9,376 nucleotides of DNA from Muribaculum sp. (lineage in GTDB: Bacteria > Bacteroidota > Bacteroidia > Bacteroidales > Muribaculaceae): contig VSOZ01000035.1 of assembly GCA_009775095.1 (NCBI GenBank), forward strand, positions 1 to 9,376. Direction: 5' to 3'. Positions 1-7,157 of this stretch are shown one piece after another; the stretch's first letter is position 1; each line of letters begins with the position of its first letter. The position numbers and the translations under genes are program-made. The notes under the pieces are model-generated. The model ran no database searches. It saw only the letters and a program-made list of their open reading frames with translations, and was not told the origin of the DNA.

Positions 1-248
1 AAATCTTTGAGAAATACGGTAAGGGCAAGACTGATACTGGCTCACCTGAAGCTCAGATAGCATTATTCTCGGTTCGTATAGCTCATTTGACTCAGCACCT
101 GAAGTCAAATCACAAAGATTATACTACTGCACGCGCTCTTAAAGCATTGGTAGGTAAGCGTCGTCGCCTTCTTGACTACCTTATCAAGAAAGACATCAAC
201 CGCTACCGTGCCATCATCGCACAGAAAGAGCTTGGTATCCGCAAGTAA
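1..248 (+). CDS. rpsO: 30S ribosomal protein S15, 5'-truncated by window edge
   Basis: This is the C-terminal 81 residues of ribosomal protein S15, a primary 16S rRNA-binding protein of the small-subunit platform. The reading frame has complete codons from base 3 and ends with TAA at 246-248. Recognisable S15 blocks are TDTGSPEAQIALF, the HLTQHLK segment, the KDYTTARAL helix, and the very basic LVGKRRRLLDYL followed by the usual ELGIRK end. The family is about 89 residues long, so roughly eight N-terminal residues lie outside the window. The gene is followed 26 bases later by a strong intrinsic terminator, so it is the last gene of its transcript. Identity is certain from the sequence; nothing odd is visible. 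Confidence 0.97.
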   Translation, partial: IFEKYGKGKTDTGSPEAQIALFSVRIAHLTQHLKSNHKDYTTARALKALVGKRRRLLDYLIKKDINRYRAIIAQKELGIRK

Positions 249-274
249 GCCACGTGCTGCTTAACGACTACACC

Positions 275-311
275 GGTCGGCTGCGTCATAGACGCGGCCG
301 ACCTTGTTTTT
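275..311 (+). terminator. Rho-independent terminator of rpsO
   Basis: A 13-bp stem pairs 275-287 with 291-303, containing a single T-G wobble, and closes a three-base ATA loop. It is followed directly by TTGTTTTTA. This is a textbook intrinsic terminator for the rpsO transcript. The tail CTTGTTTTTATA (303-314) is identical over 12 bases to the tail of the terminator after the rubrerythrin gene. Confidence 0.93.
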
Positions 312-612
312 ATAGACCGGATACAAAACCCGGTCGAGTTGAAGAGTTAAAACAATCAGGGTGAAAAATTATATAAAGATACATAAGCACAGAAGTTTAC
401 AGAAGAAACAGACTAAGAAATATTGGAGGTATATGCAGCGATGGCAAAGGCGCCGATTCACCGCGCCAGCATATCCGCATTCCGACGCACCGACAAAATC
501 GGACGCCGCCCTAAAATAACCTCATATGTTTCGTATGCAAACTTCTGTACTTCGTATCTCCGCGCCCACGTTTGTGTGGACATCCGGGTATGCGGACGAC
601 GTAGTATCGGCG
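312..612. other. Convergent intergenic stretch without a convincing gene
   Basis: These 301 bases separate the rpsO terminator from the stop of the minus-strand COG0523 gene. No RNA gene or recognisable protein was found. The left part is AT-rich and the right part GC-rich. Three weak items are visible. First, a GGAGG at 425-429 stands before ATGs at 433 (28-codon frame ending at 519) and 441 (a basic frame that runs to 674 into the COG0523 gene); neither product is recognised. Second, a 41-residue frame runs on the minus strand from 583 to 458, 29 bases after the COG0523 stop, also unrecognised. Third, a GACCGG/CCGGTC dyad (315-320 with 330-335) lacks a T tract on either strand. I do not call any of these genes. 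Confidence 0.5.
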
Positions 613-1842
613 TCAGTCGAGGCAGGCGTCGAGATCGCGGGTTATCTGCTCGCGGTCGAGGTGCTGGCCGATAAAGACTATCTTCTCCATGCGGTCGCCA
701 TAGGTTTCGTCCCAGTCACGCATAAGTCCCGGCTCCTGCGCCATAAGTTGCCGAAGTTCCTCCTCGGGAGCGGTGGCATACCACTGCCCCACATCTGTTA
801 TTTTTTTCTGTATGCCGGCCTGCTCAAACAGATAGGTCACATCGGTATTGTCGCTGAAGTAGCATACACCTTTGGCCCTGATAATATTTGATGGCCATTT
901 TTTGTCTACGTAATAGTCAAACTTATTTAAATTGAAAGGACGCCGACGATAATATACAAATGTTGAAATGCCGTACTCCTCGGCCTCACCCTCCTCATGG
1001 TCGTGATGATGGTGGTGATGATGACCATGGTGCTCCTCCTCATGATGCTCATGATCTTCATGAGGATGTTCATGGTGGTCATGGTGATGCTCGTGCTCCA
1101 ACTCGTCAACCGGACGTTCAATCTCCTTTATCCATGTAGCCGACGTAGCGACACGCTCGAAGTCAAAAAGCCCCGTATTGATTATACGGTCAAGGCTTAC
1201 ATCGGCATAATCGCACTCAATTATCTCGGCCTGCGGCTGAAGCGTGCGCAAAATCTCCCTGATACGCCGCCCCTCTTCGGCGCTGACTTCCGATATCTTG
1301 TTAAGGAGTATAATGTTGCAGAACTCGATCTGCTGTATAATGAGATTTTCGATATCCTCATCATCTATGTTTTCGTTTTTAAGGCTGTCGCCGCACGAGA
1401 ACTCACTCTGCAATCGCAAAGCATCCACTACCGTGACCACACAGTCGAGCCGACAGGTGCCGAACTTGTTTACCACAGGAGCCATAGCGGGTATGGAGCA
1501 TATAGTCTGCGCTATAGGCTCCGGCTCGCATATGCCGCTCGCCTCTATCACTATGTAGTCGAAGCAGTCCATATGAAGCAGGTCCACAATTTGGTTGACA
1601 AGGTCCATTTTCAGCGTACAGCATATGCAGCCGTTCTGCAGGGCTACAAGACTGTCATCGGCCGTGCCTACCACACCACCCTTCTGTATAAGATCAGCAT
1701 CGATGTTTACCTCTCCTATATCATTGACTATTACGGCAAACTTTATACCGCGTTCGTTGGTCAGTATATGATTAACCAATGTTGTCTTGCCGCTTCCCAG
1801 ATATCCGGTAAGAAGCAGCACAGGTACATCTTTTCCTTTCAT
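613..1842 (-). CDS. COG0523 (CobW/YjiA-type) metal-chaperone GTPase with His-rich loop
   Basis: This is a cytoplasmic G3E-family GTPase of the COG0523 group, whose members deliver metal ions, often zinc, to target proteins. In the 409-residue product the Walker A loop GYLGSGKT is at 13-20, the family metal site CICC is at residues 72-75, and the Walker B/switch region IEASGICEP is near 99-107. The guanine-specificity motif is degenerate: NKIS at 181-184 instead of NKxD. Residues 250-282 contain 21 histidines plus many acidic residues, a probable metal-buffering linker. The CobW C-terminal domain follows from about 291. An upstream in-frame ATG at 1905 exists, but the start at 1842 puts Walker A at the usual distance and leaves room for a promoter. 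The gene is divergent from pepC. The metal is inferred to be zinc; no Zur box was recognised, so regulation is unknown. Confidence 0.9.
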   Translation of the reverse strand: MKGKDVPVLLLTGYLGSGKTTLVNHILTNERGIKFAVIVNDIGEVNIDADLIQKGGVVGTADDSLVALQNGCICCTLKMDLVNQIVDLLHMDCFDYIVIEASGICEPEPIAQTICSIPAMAPVVNKFGTCRLDCVVTVVDALRLQSEFSCGDSLKNENIDDEDIENLIIQQIEFCNIILLNKISEVSAEEGRRIREILRTLQPQAEIIECDYADVSLDRIINTGLFDFERVATSATWIKEIERPVDELEHEHHHDHHEHPHEDHEHHEEEHHGHHHHHHHDHEEGEAEEYGISTFVYYRRRPFNLNKFDYYVDKKWPSNIIRAKGVCYFSDNTDVTYLFEQAGIQKKITDVGQWYATAPEEELRQLMAQEPGLMRDWDETYGDRMEKIVFIGQHLDREQITRDLDACLD

Positions 1843-1864
1843 AACAATATCATATTTTGCAGCG

Positions 1865-1872
1865 CAAAAATA
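1865..1872 (-). promoter_or_regulatory. Candidate -7 element for the COG0523 gene
   Basis: Read on the minus strand the sequence is TATTTTTG, which matches the Bacteroidota -7 consensus TAnnTTTG. It would give a transcript with a leader of about 16 bases before the start at 1842. No TTTG is seen 19-21 bases upstream, so support is the single box plus its position. Confidence 0.35.
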
Positions 1873-1915
1873 ACAAATTCCGCGGCCATATCCTCGATTA
1901 ATCAACTAAAAAGAT

Positions 1916-1923
1916 TAAATTTG
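1916..1923 (+). promoter_or_regulatory. Candidate -7 element for pepC
   Basis: TAAATTTG matches TAnnTTTG and lies 57 bases before the pepC ATG, so the leader would be about 50 bases. A -33 TTTG at the expected distance is not visible. With the oppositely oriented box at 1865-1872 it would make the 138-base gap (1843-1980) a divergent promoter region. Confidence 0.35.
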
Positions 1924-1980
1924 CAGAAACTCAATAAACCGACAAAATCCGTTTTTAACCTCATAATCAGTTTATCAATC

Positions 1981-3375
1981 ATGAATAAATCAGTCTTGGC
2001 GATTATAGCCATCGCATTATACGGCGCCACTATCCATGCAGCCGCGCCCGGAGGTCTCGACAAAGAGACGGTTGACAAGATACGTTCTACATATCAAGGC
2101 ACCACACATCAGCGAGCCATACACAATGCCATAGCGGCAAATTCCATCGACAAGCTCGCGGTCAACGCCGCCAATAAGAATAATTTCGACACTCACTTCT
2201 CCCACAAGGTGAAAAGCAAAGGCATCACCGACCAGAAGTCGTCGGGACGATGCTGGCTCTTCACCGGGCTCAACGTGCTCCGCTCACAGATGATGGCACA
2301 GCACAATCTGCCGGAGCTTACATTGTCGCAAAACTACAATTTTTTCTAGGACCAGCTTGAGAAGTCCAACCTGTTTCTTCAAAGCATCATAGACACAGCC
2401 GACAAGCCCATGGATGACAAAACCGTAGAATGGCTGTTTAAAAATCCGCTTAGCGACGGAGGCCAATACACCGGGCTGTCTGACAACATATCGAAGTACG
2501 GCGTTGTACCCTCTGAAGTGATGGTGGAGACCTTCAGCAGTTCAAACACATCGCGTATGCGCAATCTTATAGGCCTTAAGCTGAAGGAATGGGGTCTAGA
2601 ATTGCGCGACAGCGCGGCAAAGGGCACCGGAGCCAAAGCCCTTGACAAGCGAAAGACCGAAATGCTCGGCGAGGTATACAAGATGCTGGCGTTGACCCTC
2701 GGCGAACCCCCTGCCGAGTTTATATGGTCAAGAAAGGATCGCGACGGTAACATCATCGAAACCGCGGTCTACACTCCTCAGTCGTTCTACGCCGCATATG
2801 CAGGCAACGACCTGAAAAACGATTACGTCATGCTCATGAACGACCCGACGAGAGAATATTACCGATTGTATGAGATAGATCTTGACCGACACACCTACGA
2901 TGGTCAGAACTGGACATACATAAACCTGCCTGTCGAGGAGATAAAAAAGATGGCCATAGCGTCGATCAAGGACAGCACCATGATGTACTTCTCATGCGAC
3001 GTGGGCAAATGCTTCGACCGTGAGCGCGGACTGCTCGACGTCAACCACTTCGACTACGGCTCGTTGTTTGACACCGAGTTTCCGATGGACAAAGCCGACC
3101 GCATACGCACCTTCGCCAGCTCGTCGTCACACGCCATGACTCTGATGGCCGTGGACCTTGACAAAGAGGGCCGGCCCAAGAAGTGGATGGTTGAAAACAG
3201 CTGGGGACCCGGAGCCAACAACGGCCACCTTATAATGACCGACCGATGGTTTGACGAATACATGTTCCGCCTCGTGGTCAACAAAAAGTATCTCACAGAC
3301 AAAGCCGCCGCAGTGCTCGGGACCAAGCCGCTACTCCTGCCGGCATGGGACCCCATGTTTGCTGAAGAGCTATAG
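1981..3375 (+). pseudogene. pepC: Aminopeptidase C (C1B/bleomycin hydrolase family) interrupted by an in-frame amber codon
   Basis: This encodes a cysteine aminopeptidase of the papain-like C1B family. Counting through the interruption, the frame is 464 codons plus a stop, the usual length for exported Bacteroidota members. Residues 1-21 form a signal peptide (hydrophobic core, then IHAAA). The catalytic triad is intact: Cys91 in SSGRCWLF, His384 in SSSHAMTLM, and Asn406 in VENSWG. Codon 123 (2347-2349) is TAG. It falls in LSQNYNFF-x-DQLEK, where the family has tryptophan, so one G-to-A change of TGG explains it. The rest of the frame is undamaged. Ordinary translation gives 122 residues containing Cys91 but not His or Asn; an internal start at 2410 would give a piece without Cys91. 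The gene is therefore probably inactive unless the amber is suppressed or is a sequence error. The terminal stop is also TAG, with TAA five codons later. Confidence 0.88.
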
Positions 3376-3397
3376 TTGAAACTACTTCATTAACGAT

Positions 3398-5707
3398 TCA
3401 ATGCCCGCGTAAAGTTTCGTTTGGCCAAGGCCCCATGACGAGCTCCAATGTGCCGCCGCTTACAATCTCGTCATGAGTTATCCATAGGCGGTCTACGGGA
3501 GTCCCGTTGAGGCTGACCGACTGTATGTAGACGTTCTCGGGCGAATTATCGCGTGCTATGATTGTAAAAGTACCGCCACTGTAATACTTCGGATCAAGAA
3601 CGATCTCAGCCCGGTCAAATACAGGTGATGTAAGTTCATACATTGGCACACCGGGACATACGGGATGAAAACCGAGCGATGCAAGAACATACCATGCCGA
3701 CATCTGGCCGACATCCTCGTTGCCGCAAAGCCCGTTGACGTCAGCCCCGTAGGCATTGCTGCATATACGTCTTGTCCAGTACTGGGTAAGCCACGGTTTT
3801 GAAGTGTAGTTGAACATAAACGGCACATGGTGGTCAGGTTCGTTGGGATGATTGTAATAATCGCCCCATGTAAAACGACTGTCGGCACCGTTGAAAAAAG
3901 CCTCCAGCTCGTTCAGCATACGCTCCTCTCCCATCAGCGACTTGAGCCCCTCTATGTCGTGAGGCACAAACCACCCCTGCTGGTAATTGTTGGACTCGAC
4001 ACACCCCTGAAGAAACGTGAGCCGCGACTTCCACGGTGTCCAAGCACCCTTATCGTCGCGTGCTCTGAACCATCCCACGCTGTCGCACCATACCGAGCGG
4101 TAAGAGCGCGCCCTGCGGGCAAACTCCGCAGCCTCCTCGCTGCGTCCCACCGAGTCAAGCAACATTGACACACAGCGGTCGGTATAAGCATACTCGAGTG
4201 TCGACGACAGATCGCCGGGCACAAATCCGCCTTCTCCATTAGAGAACCGACGCTGGGTATTTATAGCATAACGTATGGCCTTGTCCGTGTCATAGCCGCG
4301 AAGCCCTTTGTTGAAAGCGTCGGTAAGCACCGACACTGCGGGATTACCCACCATGCACCCCGAGTAGGAGTTTAGAAACTCCCACCGGGGGAAGTACCCG
4401 CGGCCACTAAGTTCGGCTATCTGCACCAGAGAGTTCAACTCATCCTCGACAAGTGCCGGATTAATGACGGTCTGCAGCGGAAACTGGCTTCTAAACACGT
4501 CCCATCCGCTGAATATCGTACGATAGACAAATCCGTCGGCCACATGTATCAGACCGTCGGCACCTATGTACCGGCCGTCGATGTCGGAAAAGCACCGAGG
4601 GTCTATCATCGTGTGGTAGAGCGATGTGTAGAATATCGTGAGGTCATCGACATTCCCGGTCTCTACTTTCACCGACGAGAGTGCGCGGTTCCATAAAGCA
4701 CGTGCGCGCTGACACACACGGTCGAAGTCCATGCCGGGCATGTCGGCCTCAAGATTGCGTCGGGCACCCTCCATGTCGACAAAAGAGATGCCGCACTTCA
4801 ACTCCACCTGCATGCCCTCGCTTGACGGAAATTCCGTAAAGAAGCCTATATGTTTACCCTCAAGAGCCTTACATCCTCTCTTCACCTCGGCATTCTCGTA
4901 CAGTCTGTGATATGCGGGGTCATCGTTAGTTGAGTTTTTACGCGACCAACCGTCGGGAATATCGGCGCTCCACATACCGTAATCGGTCATCGGACGGCTG
5001 AATACACAGTAAAAATACACCGTATAGTCGGCACCGCCCCAGCCGTCGCCCCAGCCGCCCCCTTCGGGCGGACACTTCATATAGCCGCGTATCACCGTAT
5101 CGTTTACGACCTCGACACGCTGCATTGTCGACGAGCCCCCCACACGACGGGCAAGATCGATCTGTATGCGTGCCGTATCAGCCTCGGGATATGTAAATCT
5201 TATAATACCTGACCGTGGCGCCGCTGCAAGCTCGGCTTTTATACGGTAGTCATCAAGCACCACCGCATAACGGTCAATGCGGGCACTCTCCCTGTCGTGC
5301 GAGAATCGGCTGCGATAGCCGCGTTCAGGCTCCTCCTCGGTACCTTTAAATGTTTTCAAAGGCCCCACAGTCGGCATAACAAGAAAATTACCCAGATCGC
5401 CATACCACCCTACTCCGCTCATATGTGTAAAGCTGAACCCTTCTATGGTTTTGTGGTGCCAAGAATAGCCGGAACCGTTATCGCCTCCGGTTTTGGTGTC
5501 GGGACTTAGCTGCACAAGTCCGTAAGGAGTGCATACCCCGGGAAAGGTCTTTCCGAGACCGTCCGTTGCACCACCAAGTTCATCATAGGTCGTGGCTCCG
5601 ATTATAGGATTGACATAATCCACAGGCGACATGCCGGAGGCCGCCGACACATGAAGGGCCGAAGCAGCCGCAGCAAGCACTGCCGCTATAAAGACAGAAG
5701 CGCGCAT
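3398..5707 (-). CDS. Secreted GH92 alpha-mannosidase
   Basis: This is a glycoside hydrolase family 92 exo-alpha-mannosidase, a calcium-dependent inverting family that trims mannose from N-glycans, yeast mannan and related glycans. The 769-residue product begins with a signal peptide (about 1-23, no lipobox cysteine), so it is probably periplasmic. Family blocks are in order: DYVNPIIGA (30-38), the FPGVCTPYGLVQLSPDT region (55-71), GFSFTHMSGVGW (90-101), IFSGWDVFRSQFP (398-410), VESNNYQQGWFVPHD (570-584) with Glu571 as the likely general acid, NEPDHHVPF (622-630), and GNEDVGQMSAWYV (662-674) with Asp665 as a likely base-region residue. Those catalytic roles come from family knowledge. Length and motifs look complete. 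Linkage specificity cannot be read with confidence. It starts 13 bases after the ceramidase-like gene and so is the second gene of that operon. It is convergent with pepC. Confidence 0.93.
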   Translation of the reverse strand: MRASVFIAAVLAAAASALHVSAASGMSPVDYVNPIIGATTYDELGGATDGLGKTFPGVCTPYGLVQLSPDTKTGGDNGSGYSWHHKTIEGFSFTHMSGVGWYGDLGNFLVMPTVGPLKTFKGTEEEPERGYRSRFSHDRESARIDRYAVVLDDYRIKAELAAAPRSGIIRFTYPEADTARIQIDLARRVGGSSTMQRVEVVNDTVIRGYMKCPPEGGGWGDGWGGADYTVYFYCVFSRPMTDYGMWSADIPDGWSRKNSTNDDPAYHRLYENAEVKRGCKALEGKHIGFFTEFPSSEGMQVELKCGISFVDMEGARRNLEADMPGMDFDRVCQRARALWNRALSSVKVETGNVDDLTIFYTSLYHTMIDPRCFSDIDGRYIGADGLIHVADGFVYRTIFSGWDVFRSQFPLQTVINPALVEDELNSLVQIAELSGRGYFPRWEFLNSYSGCMVGNPAVSVLTDAFNKGLRGYDTDKAIRYAINTQRRFSNGEGGFVPGDLSSTLEYAYTDRCVSMLLDSVGRSEEAAEFARRARSYRSVWCDSVGWFRARDDKGAWTPWKSRLTFLQGCVESNNYQQGWFVPHDIEGLKSLMGEERMLNELEAFFNGADSRFTWGDYYNHPNEPDHHVPFMFNYTSKPWLTQYWTRRICSNAYGADVNGLCGNEDVGQMSAWYVLASLGFHPVCPGVPMYELTSPVFDRAEIVLDPKYYSGGTFTIIARDNSPENVYIQSVSLNGTPVDRLWITHDEIVSGGTLELVMGPWPNETLRGH

Positions 5708-5720
5708 GACCGGTATTATT

Positions 5721-6971
5721 TTATGGATTTATGCCTCGAGTAAGACGATAATGATTTTCAGTAAGCCGGTTGTAAATCTTGTCGCCGGCTCCGTACTCTA
5801 TCATTCCGGGACCGTATTCAGCTCCGAAACCGCCCAATGACGCCGACCTTATGTCGGGCAGATACACCGGCCATGAACCGCTGCCCCATGTGTAGCCGAA
5901 CAGGAACGGAGTGCCCTCGGGAGCCATCTCGTTTTTCCAGTCGATCTGAAATTTTATGAACGGCTCTCCGGACACGGCTGCTATGACTATGTTTTTATTC
6001 AGCACGACGTTGGAGAAGTGCACATTGTAGTCAAGCGACTTGTCATCACGTCCGGTAAAACGCAGTGAGTCGGTCATAATCTGTATAGACGCCTCTTCGC
6101 GGGGGTCAGGATACAGCGACTCTGTCAGTTTCACAGCCTCGATGCCGAGTAGCTTGCCCATGCGCTCTATAAGATGATATTTGGCGGGACGGGGGTCATC
6201 CGCATCTTTACGGCCGCCATCCTTAAACAAAGGAGCCTGATTGCCGGCACCGCCTTGTATGAACAGACAGTTTACGGGTGTGTCGAAAGCCTCCTCCACA
6301 TAACGTGCGGCATATCCGACATAATCGGCCGATACTTCAAAGTTGTTCCATACCACGTCGGGGTGACAGGCGAAATTCATAACAACGGCTTTGGGAGTGC
6401 CTGATGCGGCATCCTCAACCTTTATAACTCCTACGGCGGGGTCTATGGGTCCGTGTACTATACACTCCGGATTGACTGCAAGCCAGTGGTCATCACCCTC
6501 CCACGACTCAAGCGCCTTGCCGTTGTCGCGTATTATAAGCCGGTTGAAAGCGATAGGCGGAAACGAACGATAACCGCTTGACAGGCGCACATCCGACATA
6601 TCGGCTACCGCGCCGTCAACAGCCGCCTCGATCTGACGTTCCACGTACTTGGCATTTTCGGGAGTGACCCGCGAAGAGTGCGTGTGCGACAGACTGAAAA
6701 ACAACCGGTCAATATCATGACGCTTACGTAAACGCTCCACAAGCTCCGGATTGGTATATCCGCCGAGGTCCAGCGATACAAAACCGAGGCGCACACCGTC
6801 AGCCTCAAGCACAAGAGCGCGTGCATAAACCGAGTCATGCACCGGATAATATGGTTTTATAGGGGTGATGTTGGTTTTAGCGGTACCGCCACGCATAACC
6901 CGAGCGGCCGAAGAACAGACCGGCAGCAAAAACATAGCCGCCATAGCCAAAGCAAAAATTATCTTTCTCAT
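5721..6971 (-). CDS. Secreted neutral/alkaline ceramidase-like metallohydrolase
   Basis: This 416-residue protein belongs to the neutral/alkaline (non-lysosomal) ceramidase-like superfamily. Residues 1-23 are a signal peptide; the cysteine at 19 has a poor lipobox (LPVC), so a soluble periplasmic protein is more likely. Family blocks are GTAKTNITP (29-37), SLSHTHS (93-99), NFACHP (199-204), SADY (214-217), IQGGAGNQAP (238-247) and SGEPF (334-338). His96/His98, His203, Glu336 and a later tyrosine near 370 are plausible zinc ligands by analogy with Pseudomonas ceramidase. The active-site serine of true ceramidases sits in a GDxSPN-like block. The corresponding segment here reads GNQAP, with Ala246 at the serine position, and the C-terminal ceramidase domain seems absent. 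Ceramide cleavage is therefore doubtful. It is the first gene of an operon with GH92, so a glycan or glycoconjugate substrate is inferred. Confidence 0.82.
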   Translation of the reverse strand: MRKIIFALAMAAMFLLPVCSSAARVMRGGTAKTNITPIKPYYPVHDSVYARALVLEADGVRLGFVSLDLGGYTNPELVERLRKRHDIDRLFFSLSHTHSSRVTPENAKYVERQIEAAVDGAVADMSDVRLSSGYRSFPPIAFNRLIIRDNGKALESWEGDDHWLAVNPECIVHGPIDPAVGVIKVEDAASGTPKAVVMNFACHPDVVWNNFEVSADYVGYAARYVEEAFDTPVNCLFIQGGAGNQAPLFKDGGRKDADDPRPAKYHLIERMGKLLGIEAVKLTESLYPDPREEASIQIMTDSLRFTGRDDKSLDYNVHFSNVVLNKNIVIAAVSGEPFIKFQIDWKNEMAPEGTPFLFGYTWGSGSWPVYLPDIRSASLGGFGAEYGPGMIEYGAGDKIYNRLTENHYRLTRGINP

Positions 6972-6991
6972 AATGCAGTTTGATTAATGTA

Positions 6992-7005
6992 ATTATGGTC
7001 ATAAT
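6992..7005. promoter_or_regulatory. ATTATG-GT-CATAAT dyad in the leader of the ceramidase-like/GH92 unit
   Basis: Perfect 6-bp arms flank a two-base centre, 20 bases before the start at 6971 and downstream of the candidate promoter. The spacer is too short for an RNA hairpin loop, so if functional it would be a DNA operator. A dyad this short in AT-rich DNA may occur by chance. Confidence 0.3.
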
Positions 7006-7047
7006 CCCGAATGCAGTCAATAGGCCTCTTCGGGCGGTTAACACATG

Positions 7048-7055
7048 CAAAATTA
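7048..7055 (-). promoter_or_regulatory. Candidate promoter for the ceramidase-like/GH92 operon
   Basis: Read on the minus strand, TAATTTTG matches TAnnTTTG. A GTTG (7076-7073) lies 17 bases further upstream as an imperfect -33 element. The leader would be about 70 bases and would contain the dyad at 6992-7005. The 186-base gap (6972-7157) is shared with the divergent beta-lactamase. Confidence 0.4.
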
Positions 7056-7121
7056 AAGACCCGACATTAGCACAACTATTAAAAACACATTAATCACCGA
7101 CAAATAATCAAGACCTTTTTG

Positions 7122-7129
7122 TAATTTTG
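7122..7129 (+). promoter_or_regulatory. Candidate -7 element for the beta-lactamase gene
   Basis: TAATTTTG matches TAnnTTTG and lies 28 bases before the ATG at 7158, giving a short leader of about 20 bases. No -33 TTTG is seen at the expected distance. An ATG at 7144 between the box and the start is out of frame with the gene. Confidence 0.38.
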
Positions 7130-7157
7130 TGACTATATCCATTATGTTTTTATATCT

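Noticed and set aside
458..583. Minus-strand 41-residue frame just after the COG0523 stop
   Set aside because: It has no recognisable similarity, no clear initiation signal, and a competing frame on the other strand; too weak to call.
1843..1905. N-terminal extension of the COG0523 protein from an ATG at 1905
   Set aside because: The 21 extra residues precede the normal MKGKDVPVLLLTG start, do not resemble the family, and would cover the likely promoter.
997..2349. Long plus-strand open frame of 450 codons running from the His-rich region into pepC
   Set aside because: It is the antisense shadow of the COG0523 gene joined in frame to the real pepC start at 1981. Its first part is low-complexity Met/Val from the complement of histidine codons.
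2410..3375. A separate 321-residue gene starting at ATG 2410
   Set aside because: It is the C-terminal two-thirds of aminopeptidase C, without the catalytic cysteine or a signal peptide, and in the same frame as the upstream part.
3373..3384. TAGTT-GA-AACTA dyad between convergent pepC and GH92 as a bidirectional terminator
   Set aside because: The five-base arms with a two-base loop and no T tract cannot form a useful terminator.
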